46,086 nt of DNA from positions 1 through 46,086 of the forward strand of contig JAPLDO010000240.1 in assembly GCA_026391715.1 (NCBI GenBank), in the 5' to 3' direction. A program made the position numbers and the translations under genes. Positions 8,607-18,015 of this stretch are shown here, in pieces (the first letter of the stretch is position 1; each line of letters starts with the position of its first letter). The notes beneath the pieces were generated by a model, which saw only the letters and a program-made list of their open reading frames with translations, was not told where the DNA came from and did no database searches. This DNA comes from Bacteroidota bacterium (lineage in GTDB: Bacteria > Bacteroidota > Bacteroidia > Bacteroidales > FEN-979).

Positions 8607-9557
8607 ATGAAAGCATTAGTATTCAATGAATCACTGCAAATTTTGGAGGTTCCTATACCTCAGCCATTGAATGATGAAGTTTTAATCAGAGTACTTTACT
8701 CTTCCATCTGCAATACCGACCTTGAGATTATAAAAGGTTATATGGGTTTCAATGGAATACCGGGGCATGAATTTGTTGGCGAAGTTATTACAACTTCGAG
8801 TAGGTATTTTGGCAAAAAGGTGGTTGGTGAAATTAATTGTCCCTGCGGAAATTGTTACCTGTGCCTTACAGGTCGCCCCACACATTGTGAATCTCGCTCA
8901 ACGCTTGGTATTTTTAAACGCAACGGAGTTTTTGCTGAATATATCGTCCTTCCCGAAAGCAATCTGCATGTCGTACCTGACAACCTTTCTGAGGAGATTG
9001 CAGTATTTACTGAACCGCTTGCAGCCGCAATCGAAATATTTGAGCAAATTCATATCAAGCCTTCCCAAAATGTATTCATTTTCGGAGCCGGTAAACTTGG
9101 GTTACTTATCGCCCAGGTATTCAGGTTGAATGGCTGCGTTTTTAATGTCTTTGCCCGCAGTGAATCAACGGTTAAAAAAGCAGCAGACATGGGAGTTTAT
9201 GCCCGGTTAATCTCCACACTTAGTAATTCTGACAAGGCAGAAGTTTGTATTGAGGCTACCGGCGACCCGTCCGGGATTAACCTCGCGTTGGCACATTTAC
9301 ACCCACGTGGAAAACTGGTACTGAAAACGACTGTGGCGAATTGCGAAAAAATTGACCTGAACCAGATTGTTATAAACGAATTTGAGATTATTGGGTCTCG
9401 TTGCGGGTTATTCGAACCAGCTCTGAGACTGCTGAAGCAAAAACTTGTAGATCCGCAACAGATGATTGCCAAAACTTTTAATTTTGATCAAATTCGCGAT
9501 GCTTTTGAATTTGCCGCTAAACCAGGAACCCTTAAAGTATTAATCCGTCATTACTGA
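8607..9557 (+). CDS. Zinc-dependent alcohol dehydrogenase-like (MDR family)
   Basis: A 316-residue medium-chain dehydrogenase/reductase. The catalytic-zinc residues C35 and H54-E55 (GHE) are present. A structural-zinc quartet C80, C83, C86 and C94 is visible in the CPCGNCYLC region. The Rossmann glycine motif reads FGAGKLGLLIAQ. It is shorter than the usual ~340 residues, with a compact C-terminal part, as in a subgroup annotated only as threonine-dehydrogenase-like or BchC-like. The substrate cannot be named. It lies alone between a repeat region and a lipoprotein gene. Confidence 0.85.
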   Translation: MKALVFNESLQILEVPIPQPLNDEVLIRVLYSSICNTDLEIIKGYMGFNGIPGHEFVGEVITTSSRYFGKKVVGEINCPCGNCYLCLTGRPTHCESRSTLGIFKRNGVFAEYIVLPESNLHVVPDNLSEEIAVFTEPLAAAIEIFEQIHIKPSQNVFIFGAGKLGLLIAQVFRLNGCVFNVFARSESTVKKAADMGVYARLISTLSNSDKAEVCIEATGDPSGINLALAHLHPRGKLVLKTTVANCEKIDLNQIVINEFEIIGSRCGLFEPALRLLKQKLVDPQQMIAKTFNFDQIRDAFEFAAKPGTLKVLIRHY

Positions 9558-9698
9558 TAGAGAAAATTGTCAAACCAGATTTGTTTATAAAAAAAATTGC
9601 CGGGATTAAAAAAAAACATTTAATTTCGCATAGTTCATTAACAGAAACCTGAAATTAGAGTGTTACCAAAATTTACGAACAAATTCTCAATCACATTT

Positions 9699-10550
9699 AT
9701 GAAAGCATTCAAAAAAATTCAGTCGGGCGCTGCCTACGCAGCCTTCTTTCTCTTAATCGCCCTTTCGGGTTGCAACAATGCATCAAACCAGGATCAGCAG
9801 GCTAATGCCACAGTTGCCGACACCATCGCCAAAGAGGTGACTTTAAGTCCCGAATCCCAAAACATGCTTTACTCATTTCCAACTCCGTTCGAGGTAACCT
9901 CGTTACTTGAAAAAGCCAAAGCCGGTTTTATTTTCGATATTACGAATCCACCCGCCAATGTTGACAAATACAGTACTGAAATCAGCAAAGCCCTCAATCT
10001 CGGAATTTACAGCGCCGATTTATGTTACTCAGCCACGTATAACCGCACCGATGAAACCAATAAGTTTCTGGGATGCACAAACAAACTGGCCGACGAACTG
10101 GGCATTGCCGGCGTTTACGATCAGTCGTTACTCGAAAAGGTAAAGAAGTTCAATAATAATAAAGATTCCCTGATTAGTCTGATCAACAAGGTTTTTGGGC
10201 AGACCAACGATTTTCTTGCCAAAAATAATCGTACCCGTATTGCGGTACTAATTGCCTGCGGAGGTTTTTCAGAAGGGATTTATCTTGCCTCCACTCTGGG
10301 TGAAGTTGCCAAAGATAATGCCAGGATAATGGCAATTGTTGCAAACCAGAAGGATAATCACATGAAACTTCTCACCATTCTTGAAGCCTATAGCGCCGAC
10401 GAGAAAATGAAGCCTGTTTATGCTGAGATTCAAAAATTGAAACCCATCTGGGGGAATTATGGCATCGAATCGGGAAAGAAAATTGATCAGCAAAAAGTTG
10501 TTGAAATTTCCGACCTTGCTGAGAGCGTAAGATTGACTTTCGCAAAATAA
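9699..10550 (+). CDS. Conserved lipoprotein of unknown function
   Basis: The chosen start is ATG 9699; an in-frame GTG at 9660 adds only 13 residues with no purpose. From 9699 the protein has a lysine-rich n-region, a hydrophobic stretch and the lipobox LSGC with the lipidated Cys at residue 25, so it should be a 283-residue lipoprotein. The mature part is mostly helical by eye, with DLCYSATYNRTDETNKFLGC and a later VLIACGGFSEGIYLAS segment. No enzymatic motif was recognised. Similar proteins occur in Bacteroidota without an assigned role. Confidence 0.7.
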   Translation: MKAFKKIQSGAAYAAFFLLIALSGCNNASNQDQQANATVADTIAKEVTLSPESQNMLYSFPTPFEVTSLLEKAKAGFIFDITNPPANVDKYSTEISKALNLGIYSADLCYSATYNRTDETNKFLGCTNKLADELGIAGVYDQSLLEKVKKFNNNKDSLISLINKVFGQTNDFLAKNNRTRIAVLIACGGFSEGIYLASTLGEVAKDNARIMAIVANQKDNHMKLLTILEAYSADEKMKPVYAEIQKLKPIWGNYGIESGKKIDQQKVVEISDLAESVRLTFAK

Positions 10551-10709
10551 TTCTTTTTCAGCCAATTGAAACAGACTGCAATTGATAATTTCCATCCTTT
10601 CTTTTTTCTGTAATTAAAAGCTGACCGCAATTTATACTTGCATCGGTCATAAGCTAATGTTTGTACGGTTAAATACTGCAAACAGGGTAAGTCGTGACAT
10701 TCTTACAGC

Positions 10710-10833
10710 ACATTCCAAGCCCCAAATTCCAAGTTTCAATATCAAAAACCTTGCTTTCAAGTCTTTTTTAATAATGACTCTCTCTCTCATGTTTCCATTT
10801 AATTTGGAACTTGGAATTTGAGACTTGAAATTT
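10710..10833 (+). repeat. Intergenic repeat family 1, copy B
   Basis: Same order as copy A: ATTCCAAG-type direct units, the core CCTTGCTTTCAAG (10749-10761), a CT-rich spacer and the complementary TTGGAACTTGGAATTTGAG tail. The remaining DNA of this 672-base gap (10551-10709 and 10834-11222) is AT-rich, with no gene, hairpin terminator or clear promoter that I could support. Confidence 0.7.
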
Positions 10834-11222
10834 TTAAACGGAAGTTTTATCCCGATTTGAGTATAATATTATATTCGCTTGCAGTATAAAAAGCGAAATT
10901 CTTTTGCAGGATAATAATGACCATTTTAGGAAAACATTTCCCATTTTGAGACTGTTTTGTTATCACCAATATTTATCTCTTCTCATGCTTATGCTGTATA
11001 GTTACAGTTGATAAAATATTTCTGAGATAGCACGATTTTTGAGTATTTCAAATGTTTGAAAATTTGTTTGGAGTTTATTTAGAAAATTTAGCCTGAATTA
11101 TTCAGGTTAATGACTTGAATGATCTGAGAGGTTTTGCCAACATATTTGGGTTTATGAAAAATTTTCGATTTATTCAGGTATTTCAGATTTTAGTGAACTC
11201 TGGTATAAATAACTTATTATAG

Positions 11223-13280
11223 ATGAAAAAAGTTTACAAATCAGAAACCGGATTCCTTCGACAAAAAGCCTTAAAAATTTTTAAAAACAGACCTGGAAGA
11301 ATGGTTTTGCAGCTTTCGGAAACGGAAGCGCTAAAACTCATTAATGAGTTGGAAGTGCATAAGATAGAACTGGAATTGCAGAATGAGGAACTTATGCTTG
11401 CAAAGGGAGAGGCAGAAGTGGCTGCCGACAAATTCAATGAACTATTCGATTTTGCCCCAATAAGCTATTTTACGCTTACAAAAGAGGGTAAAATCATTGA
11501 TTTAAACTTCTGTGGAACGCAAATGGTTGGCAAAGAACGATCACTTTTAAAAAACAATCCGTTTGTCAGTTTTGTTTCCAAGGAAACAAAACAAATCTTT
11601 AATAGCTTTCTCGTGAATGTATTTAAAAACCAGGTTAAAGAAACATGTGAGGTAACGCTGAAAGACAAATTTAATAAGCCAATTTATGTTCACCTTACAG
11701 GCATTGTTAACGAAAATGGCGAGCAATGTTTTGTTACTGCATCGGATATAACCCAGCGAAGGCAGGAAGAAAAAGCGCTTAAAGATAGCATGGATAATCT
11801 TAATCGTTTGGTATATGGAATTCAGGCTGGAGTTATAATACAAGGTCCGAAAGCGGAAATATTGCTAACTAATCCCAAAGCGCTGGAATTACTGGGACTC
11901 GATGAAGCCCTGCTTTTGGGCAAGACTTCGTTCGACCCGGATTGGAATGTTATCCATGAAGATGGCTCTCCATTTCCCGGATCAACTCATCCAGTTCCTG
12001 TTGCAATTGAAAAACGGCAACCAATACGGGATGTAGTAATGGGCGTTTTTCGCCCTGGTAAAGGCGACCGCGTTTGGTTGCTTGTACATGCCGAACCTCA
12101 GTTAAACAAAGATGGAACTGTTCTACAGGTTGTATGCTCATTTAGCGATATAACCAAACGCAAGCGAGCGGAGAATGAACTATATCAACTTAATGAAAAA
12201 CTTGAAGAACGTGTAAAAGAGCGGACATCAGAATTACTTAAATCGTATCAGGAACTTGAACAAATTGAAGAAAAATATCGTACTGTTGCAAACTATACTT
12301 ACGATTGGGAATATTGGATTAATGCTGAAGGCAGTTACAACTATGTATCTCCGTCCTGTGAAAGAATAACAGGATATACAGTCCAGGAATTTATGGATGA
12401 TAATGAGTTGATTAATAAAATAATTCACCCGGATGATTTAAGCGTCTTTTTAAATCATGTTGCTCAACGCTTTCCAACAAAAGATAATAAACAACCGGAC
12501 TTTCGGATAATATCAAAAAGTGGCGAAATACGCTGGATTGGTCATACTTGTATAAAAATATACGTTGATGGGAAATACCTTGGAATAAGAGCTTCGAACC
12601 GCGATATTACCGAGAAAGTAAAAGCTGAAAACGAAGTGTTAACCATCGCAATTGAAGTTGAAGAACGCGAGCGTAATCGCTTTTCCCGTGAATTACATGA
12701 TGGATTGGGACCATTATTGTCAACAATAAAATTATACTTCCAGTGGCTTGCCGAGTCCAGTAATACTGAAAAGGCAAAAATAATTATAGAAAAAGGCAAC
12801 TATAATATCGAGACCGCTATTCAAACTACACGTGAGTTGGCTTATAGTTTAAGTCCCCATATTTTAAATGATTTCGGATTTGTTGATGCAGTTTTAAGTT
12901 TCACCCAAAGTTTAAATGAAACCCAAAAAATAAACATCAACTTTACATTCAGTTCCAACGACAGGTTTAATAATTTTTTAGAAATTAACCTTTTCAGGAT
13001 TACAACTGAACTAATCAACAATACGCTGAAATACGCCAGAGCAACTTACGTTCAACTGGTATTTAATTACGAGAAAGAAAACAGAAGGATCAACCTATCC
13101 TATATTGATAACGGCATCGGGTTTGATTTGACGGAAACAGTACAAACAAGCAAAGGATTGGGGCTACTTAATATTGAACAAAGGATTAAAATCCTTATGG
13201 GAACGTTAAAATTTGAAACCGCCGTTGGAAAAGGAATTCACGTTTATATTGATATACCTGTTAACGAAACCGGAAATTGA
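11223..13280 (+). CDS. PAS-domain sensor histidine kinase, NarL/HisKA_3 type
   Basis: 685 residues with no membrane segment, so a soluble kinase. An N-terminal helix (1-60) is followed by three PAS-like units: about 65-185, 190-310 (ending FSDITKRKRAENEL) and, after a coiled coil (~315-345), 345-475 with a PAC end RDITEKVKAEN. The dimerisation/phosphoacceptor helix is of the HisKA_3 class (EERERNRFSRELHDGLGP), with phosphorylated His at 492. A GHKL ATPase follows, with an N-box-like ELINNTLKYA and G-boxes DNGIGFD and GLGLLNI. The response regulator begins 30 bases after it, so they form a pair. The signal is not evident; PAS domains could bind haem, flavin or a small ligand. Confidence 0.93.
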   Translation: MKKVYKSETGFLRQKALKIFKNRPGRMVLQLSETEALKLINELEVHKIELELQNEELMLAKGEAEVAADKFNELFDFAPISYFTLTKEGKIIDLNFCGTQMVGKERSLLKNNPFVSFVSKETKQIFNSFLVNVFKNQVKETCEVTLKDKFNKPIYVHLTGIVNENGEQCFVTASDITQRRQEEKALKDSMDNLNRLVYGIQAGVIIQGPKAEILLTNPKALELLGLDEALLLGKTSFDPDWNVIHEDGSPFPGSTHPVPVAIEKRQPIRDVVMGVFRPGKGDRVWLLVHAEPQLNKDGTVLQVVCSFSDITKRKRAENELYQLNEKLEERVKERTSELLKSYQELEQIEEKYRTVANYTYDWEYWINAEGSYNYVSPSCERITGYTVQEFMDDNELINKIIHPDDLSVFLNHVAQRFPTKDNKQPDFRIISKSGEIRWIGHTCIKIYVDGKYLGIRASNRDITEKVKAENEVLTIAIEVEERERNRFSRELHDGLGPLLSTIKLYFQWLAESSNTEKAKIIIEKGNYNIETAIQTTRELAYSLSPHILNDFGFVDAVLSFTQSLNETQKININFTFSSNDRFNNFLEINLFRITTELINNTLKYARATYVQLVFNYEKENRRINLSYIDNGIGFDLTETVQTSKGLGLLNIEQRIKILMGTLKFETAVGKGIHVYIDIPVNETGN

Positions 13281-13310
13281 TTTGAATTAAAATTTAAGTA
13301 AACATCTATT

Positions 13311-13970
13311 ATGGGTTGTAATACTAAAATAATAATTGTTGATGATCATTCACTGTTTAGGGAAGGCATGAAACTTCTGATTGAAAAGGAAGAAATGGGA
13401 GAGGTGATAGCAGAAGCTGAAAACGGTCAGGCATTTCTCAATTTATTGGAAACGCTTAACCCTGATTTGGTGTTAATGGATATTGAAATGCCGGTTATGA
13501 ATGGAGTCGAGGCTACCATAAGAGCATTAGCAAAAAAGCCCGACCTGAAAATTCTGGCGCTTACAATGCGTAGCGAGAAAGATAATTATACTGAAATGAT
13601 CACTGCCGGAGCTTTCGGGTTTGTTCTAAAAACTTCGGGAAAACAGGAACTCGAAAAAGCAATTAAAACAGTGATTAAAGGCGAAAGCTACTTTTCTAAT
13701 GAGTTATTGCGCCAGATTATCATTAATAGCGCAAAAAAACCGTTAGTCACAAATGTTTGGGTACGTGTTGGCGTAAAATTAACGGAAAAGGAGATTGATG
13801 TTCTCCAATATTTTTGCAAAGGCTTAAACGCCTGTGAAATTGCTGATAAACTTTGCAGAAGTATAAAGACAATAGAAGCTCATCGTTCAAATCTTCTCGA
13901 AAAGACAGAAACAAAAAACACCCTCAACCTTGTGTTGTTTGCTATTAAAAATAAGTTGGTTGAAATTTAA
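13311..13970 (+). CDS. NarL/FixJ-family response regulator
   Basis: 219 residues: a receiver domain with phosphoacceptor D57 (LMDIEMPVMNG), acidic pocket DDH at 11-13 and conserved Lys in FVLKTSG, then a LuxR-type helix-turn-helix (LTEKEIDVLQYFCKGLNACEI, then IKTIEAHRSNLLEKT). It binds DNA when phosphorylated by the kinase immediately upstream. Its targets are unknown. The two genes form a self-contained two-component operon that ends before repeat copy C. Confidence 0.94.
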   Translation: MGCNTKIIIVDDHSLFREGMKLLIEKEEMGEVIAEAENGQAFLNLLETLNPDLVLMDIEMPVMNGVEATIRALAKKPDLKILALTMRSEKDNYTEMITAGAFGFVLKTSGKQELEKAIKTVIKGESYFSNELLRQIIINSAKKPLVTNVWVRVGVKLTEKEIDVLQYFCKGLNACEIADKLCRSIKTIEAHRSNLLEKTETKNTLNLVLFAIKNKLVEI

Positions 13971-14033
13971 TGGTTTTATCCCGAAAAAACCCAGTATATA
14001 TACGCTAAGCGGGGTAATGCCGCGTAATTTAAT

Positions 14034-14119
14034 AAATTCCAAATTCCAAATTCCAAAGGAGAAACGAGAGGAAGTCATGGTTTAAATAGCCTTGAAAGCA
14101 AGGGTTTGGAATTTGAAGT
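14034..14119 (-). repeat. Intergenic repeat family 1, copy C (inverted)
   Basis: On the minus strand this reads TTCAAATTCCAAACC, the core CCTTGCTTTCAAGG (plus strand 14090-14103), a spacer close to that of copy A (GTTAAACCA there, ATTTAAACCA here) and a tail of TTGGAATT units. It is in the opposite orientation to copies A and B. Confidence 0.7.
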
Positions 14120-14208
14120 ATCGTTATGTACTGAAAATAAGTTCGGAAATAAATTAGATTTTTTTCAGTTAACCATTAGGCGATTATATAAACAAAAAAC
14201 GACAAAAC

Positions 14209-15189
14209 ATGTCACAAATAACCAGAATCGGTGTAATGACCTCAGGCGGCGATTCGCCGGGGATGAATGCTGCCATCAGGGCGGTTGTGCGTACTTCAAT
14301 CTTTTGTGGCCTCGATGTTTTCGGCATTTACAGGGGATATGAAGGGCTTATTGACGATCAGATTGAACAATTATCGAGCAGTTCGGTGTCCAATATTATC
14401 CAACGGGGTGGCACAATCCTGAAAACAGCGCGAAGCAAACGTTTTATGGAATACACCGGGCGTTTGCAAGCCTACAACAACCTTAAAGCTCATAATATTG
14501 ACGCCATGGTGGTAATTGGAGGTAACGGAACTTTTACCGGGGCGTCGCTTTTTGACATGGAATTCGATTTCCCAATAATTGGTCTGCCTGGCACTATTGA
14601 CAACGATCTTTATGGAACTGACGCCACCATTGGGTATGATACTGCTATAAACACCGTGGTTGAGGCTGCCGACAAAATCCGGGATACAGCCTCCTCGCAT
14701 GATCGCCTTTTTTTCATCGAGGTGATGGGGCGCGACGCAGGTTTTATTGCCCTTCGTAGCGGGATTGCCTGCGGCGCAGAGTTTATCCTCGTGCCAGAAA
14801 CAACCACATACATTGATAACCTTGCCCGTTTGCTAAAACATGACTGGCGCAGGAGTAAAACTTCGGGGATCGTTATTGTTGCCGAAGGTGATGAATCTGG
14901 TGGGGCTTATGAGGTTGCTGCAAAGGTCAAAGAAAAAGTACCCGAACTTGATACCCGCGTTACTATTTTGGGGCATATCCAGCGTGGCGGATCGCCCAGC
15001 GCCTTTGATCGCGTTCTTGCAAGCACACTTGGGTTCATTTCGGTAAGAGGATTAATTCAAGGTCAGAGGGGTGTAATGGCAGGTATCGTGAATAAAGAAA
15101 TTGTTTATACGCCATTTGATAATGCCATAAAGCATCACAAGGATATCAATAAGGAGATGCTTGAAATGTCGCGAATTCTCGCTTTATAA
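14209..15189 (+). CDS. pfkA: 6-phosphofructokinase
   Basis: A 326-residue PfkA-type kinase that phosphorylates fructose 6-phosphate in glycolysis. It has TSGGDSPGMNAAIR at the nucleotide site, GTIDND (128-133) with the catalytic Asp, the MGRDAGF fructose-6-phosphate loop, and GHIQRGGSPSAFDR. A Gly at position 107 (GGNGT) indicates an ATP-using rather than pyrophosphate-using enzyme. The residue before it is Asn106, where many family members, including the E. coli enzyme, have Asp, which is worth noting. priA follows 18 bases later. Confidence 0.95.
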   Translation: MSQITRIGVMTSGGDSPGMNAAIRAVVRTSIFCGLDVFGIYRGYEGLIDDQIEQLSSSSVSNIIQRGGTILKTARSKRFMEYTGRLQAYNNLKAHNIDAMVVIGGNGTFTGASLFDMEFDFPIIGLPGTIDNDLYGTDATIGYDTAINTVVEAADKIRDTASSHDRLFFIEVMGRDAGFIALRSGIACGAEFILVPETTTYIDNLARLLKHDWRRSKTSGIVIVAEGDESGGAYEVAAKVKEKVPELDTRVTILGHIQRGGSPSAFDRVLASTLGFISVRGLIQGQRGVMAGIVNKEIVYTPFDNAIKHHKDINKEMLEMSRILAL

Positions 15190-15207
15190 TGTGATAATGA
15201 ATTCCTT

Positions 15208-17706
15208 TTGGAAAGAGTCACCCTGTTTGCCGATGTTCTTTTACTGCTTCCGATAAGCGGTACATTTACTTATCGTGTACCGTACCTTCTGAATGATGAG
15301 GTGAAAACCGGCATAAGAGTCGTGGTTCAGTTTGGCTCAAGAAAAATCTATACAGCGCTGGTTCTTCGGATTCATGAAACTCCACCTCAAAACCGGCTTC
15401 CCAAGTACATTCTTTCGGCGCTCGACGAAGAGCCGATTGTAACCCCGGTACAGCTCCGGTTCTGGGATTGGCTTGCCGCATACTATCTTTGTCATCCCGG
15501 CGAAGTTATGAACGCAGCATTTCCAGCGGCGCTTAAACTTGCAAGTGAATCGAAAATCGCTCTAAATCCTGATGCTCCCGACTTTCCTCCCGGATTGAAT
15601 GAAAAGGAGTTGTTATTGCTTGAAGCTTTGCGCAACCGGAAAGTTATTGCAGTTTCGGAAGTGGCAAAAATCCTTGATCAGCAAAAAACAATCCCGGTAA
15701 TAAAAACCCTTATCGAGAAAGGTTTAATCATATCTGAGGAAGAAATTAACGATCCGTATAAACCGAAACGTGAAGAATTTGTAAGATTGTCATCAACTAT
15801 TGCCGGTGATGAGGATGCGATGCGCGGCATGTTTGAGCAGCTTGAGAAAAGGGCAAAAAAACAGTTGGAAATCCTGATGACCTTCATCCGGCTGAGTCAA
15901 TATGGTTTTGAAATTCCCAAAGAAGTTAAACGCCGGGAGTTACTCATACAGTCCAAAGGTACCTCTGCACAATTATCGCTACTCGTGGAGAGAGGCGTTT
16001 TTGAGATTTATAGCCGGATTGTCAGCCGTCTCGATACCGGGAATATTGAACCGGTTTTATCCCGGTCTGAACTTACTCCGGTACAGGAAGAGGCTTTTCA
16101 ACAAATAAGGCGCACGTTTGAAACAAAGGATGTTGTTTTGCTGCACGGCGTAACCTCAAGCGGGAAAACGGAATTGTATATTAAACTTATGCAGCAGGTA
16201 ATAAACGAGGGGAAACAAGTGTTGTTTCTGCTTCCTGAAATCGCGCTCACAACGCAAATTGTAACCCGGTTGCGTAAGTATTTCGGAAATCGTGTAGGGG
16301 TTTACCATTCACGGTTTAATGTGCATGAAAGAGTAGACATTTACAAAGCAGTTTTGCAAAGCGCCAATCCGGGATCCGATTTTCAACCTTATGATATCAT
16401 CCTCGGCGCCCGCTCGGCAGTTTTTCTTCCGTTTTCCAACCTTGGACTTGTGGTTGTTGATGAAGAGCATGATTCTTCTTTCAAGCAAATGGATCCTGCT
16501 CCAAGGTACAACGGCAGGGATGCTGCCATTTATCTCGCACATCTGCATGGAGCTAAAACCTTGTTAGGCTCCGCCACTCCTTCAGTAGAAAGTTATTATA
16601 ATGTATTCCGGGGTAAATACGGATTAGTTGAATTATCGGAAAGGTATGCTAACATGCTTATGCCGCAGATTGAGGTTGTGAATATCCGGGAAGCAACCCA
16701 ACAGGGAATGATGAAAAGCCATTTTTCCACCGTATTGATTGAGCGCCTTAAAACTGCGCTAAATCAGGGTGAGCAGGCAATCCTTTTTCAAAACCGCCGC
16801 GGTTTTTCCCTCCGTCTCGAATGTGATACATGCCATTGGATGCCAACGTGTCTGAATTGTGACGTCACTCTGGTTTATCATAAGAAAATCAACCAGCTTC
16901 GTTGTCATTACTGCGGATTCGTTTCGCGCGTTCCCGAAAAATGTCCTGAATGTCAGGGACTCCAGATTAAAATGAAAGGGTTTGGGACTGAAAAGGTTGA
17001 AGAAGATCTTGGATTAATACTTCCCGGAACCAGGATTACGCGCATGGATCTCGATACCACGAGAAGTAAATATGCACTGCATCAGATCATATCCGATTTT
17101 GAAGCCCGTAAAGTTGATATTCTTGTTGGTACGCAAATGGTTACAAAAGGTCTCGATTTTGATAATGTCAGCCTGGTTTCTATTCTGAATGCCGATAACA
17201 TGCTCAGTTATCCCGATTTCAGATCAGCGGAACGCAGTTTTCAACTTATGGCGCAGGTTAGCGGCAGGAGCGGACGAAAGAACAAGCAAGGCAAAGTGAT
17301 TATTCAAACACGACAACCCGCTCACCTGGTGATAAGGCAGGTAGTAGCTAACGATTACGCAGGCATGTTTAACCATGAACTAACAGAAAGAAAAAAATTC
17401 GGTTATCCGCCTTTTACCCGTCTGATTCTTCTGAAACTAAAACACAAAGATTCGGATTTGCTGAATAATGCTGCCGGTATCCTGGCAAAATCACTGAGAC
17501 AGGAATTTGGAAACAGTATCCTTGGACCCGAATATCCTATGGTTTCAAGAATCATGAATTATTATATCAAACACATCATGTTCAAGATAGAGAAACCGGC
17601 TAAACTTGCTGCCGTAAAATCTTCAATGATGGAGATAATCTGGAAATTTCAGCAGGATCTAACCTGCCGTTCGGTGAGAATAATTATTGATGTGGATCCT
17701 CAGTAG
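15208..17706 (+). CDS. priA: Primosomal protein N' (PriA helicase)
   Basis: An 832-residue replication-restart helicase. The DNA-binding N-terminal domain (ADVLLLLPISGTFTYRVP) is followed by Walker A GVTSSGKT at 314-321, the DEEH box at 418-421, and a zinc-binding insertion with four CxxC pairs at about 539-583 (CDTC, CLNC, CHYC, CPEC). The helicase C-terminal motifs (GTQMVTKGLDFDNV, QVSGRSGR) come next. The only initiation codon in frame near the domain start is TTG at 15208, 18 bases after pfkA; a stop at 15187-15189 lies just upstream in frame. Its last 23 bases overlap the convergent ftsB-like gene. Confidence 0.95.
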   Translation: MERVTLFADVLLLLPISGTFTYRVPYLLNDEVKTGIRVVVQFGSRKIYTALVLRIHETPPQNRLPKYILSALDEEPIVTPVQLRFWDWLAAYYLCHPGEVMNAAFPAALKLASESKIALNPDAPDFPPGLNEKELLLLEALRNRKVIAVSEVAKILDQQKTIPVIKTLIEKGLIISEEEINDPYKPKREEFVRLSSTIAGDEDAMRGMFEQLEKRAKKQLEILMTFIRLSQYGFEIPKEVKRRELLIQSKGTSAQLSLLVERGVFEIYSRIVSRLDTGNIEPVLSRSELTPVQEEAFQQIRRTFETKDVVLLHGVTSSGKTELYIKLMQQVINEGKQVLFLLPEIALTTQIVTRLRKYFGNRVGVYHSRFNVHERVDIYKAVLQSANPGSDFQPYDIILGARSAVFLPFSNLGLVVVDEEHDSSFKQMDPAPRYNGRDAAIYLAHLHGAKTLLGSATPSVESYYNVFRGKYGLVELSERYANMLMPQIEVVNIREATQQGMMKSHFSTVLIERLKTALNQGEQAILFQNRRGFSLRLECDTCHWMPTCLNCDVTLVYHKKINQLRCHYCGFVSRVPEKCPECQGLQIKMKGFGTEKVEEDLGLILPGTRITRMDLDTTRSKYALHQIISDFEARKVDILVGTQMVTKGLDFDNVSLVSILNADNMLSYPDFRSAERSFQLMAQVSGRSGRKNKQGKVIIQTRQPAHLVIRQVVANDYAGMFNHELTERKKFGYPPFTRLILLKLKHKDSDLLNNAAGILAKSLRQEFGNSILGPEYPMVSRIMNYYIKHIMFKIEKPAKLAAVKSSMMEIIWKFQQDLTCRSVRIIIDVDPQ

Positions 17707-17998
17707 TATCAACAATCAAAAATAAATCTTCATTGTCTTTTTTCATCAGGTACCTTTCCCGCGCAAATTTTTCGAGTTGGGCGCTGTCGTTCATCAACCC
17801 ATGCGATAACGCCGAATCCTTCCGAATCTCCTGCAAATAATATTGTTTTGCCTGATACAGCGAATCGAGTTTTGCCTGTAGCTTGTTCCTTGTCAGAAGG
17901 TTGTTACTGTCGAAAAACACCATCCATGCCACAAATGCCACCGTTGTCAGGAAGTATTTGTTAATCAATACATAGAAGATTTTTTTCAAGATTATCAT
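17684..17998 (-). CDS. Septum formation initiator family protein (FtsB/DivIC-like)
   Basis: A 104-residue bitopic membrane protein. It has a short cytoplasmic N-terminus, one membrane helix (~14-30), a coiled coil (~35-70), and the signature LEKFARERYLMKKDNEDLFLI near the end. This family (FtsB/DivIC) joins FtsL and FtsQ/DivIB in the divisome. It lies 17 bases after ppk1 on the minus strand, and its 3' end overlaps the end of priA. Confidence 0.88.
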   Translation of the reverse strand: MIILKKIFYVLINKYFLTTVAFVAWMVFFDSNNLLTRNKLQAKLDSLYQAKQYYLQEIRKDSALSHGLMNDSAQLEKFARERYLMKKDNEDLFLIVDTTEDPHQ

Positions 17999-18015
17999 AC
18001 AGTTTTGGGATAGGA

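Noticed and set aside
17684-17706. Overlap of priA and the ftsB-like gene as a sign of a wrong frame
   Set aside because: Both genes are full length by family comparison; a 23-base convergent overlap is ordinary.
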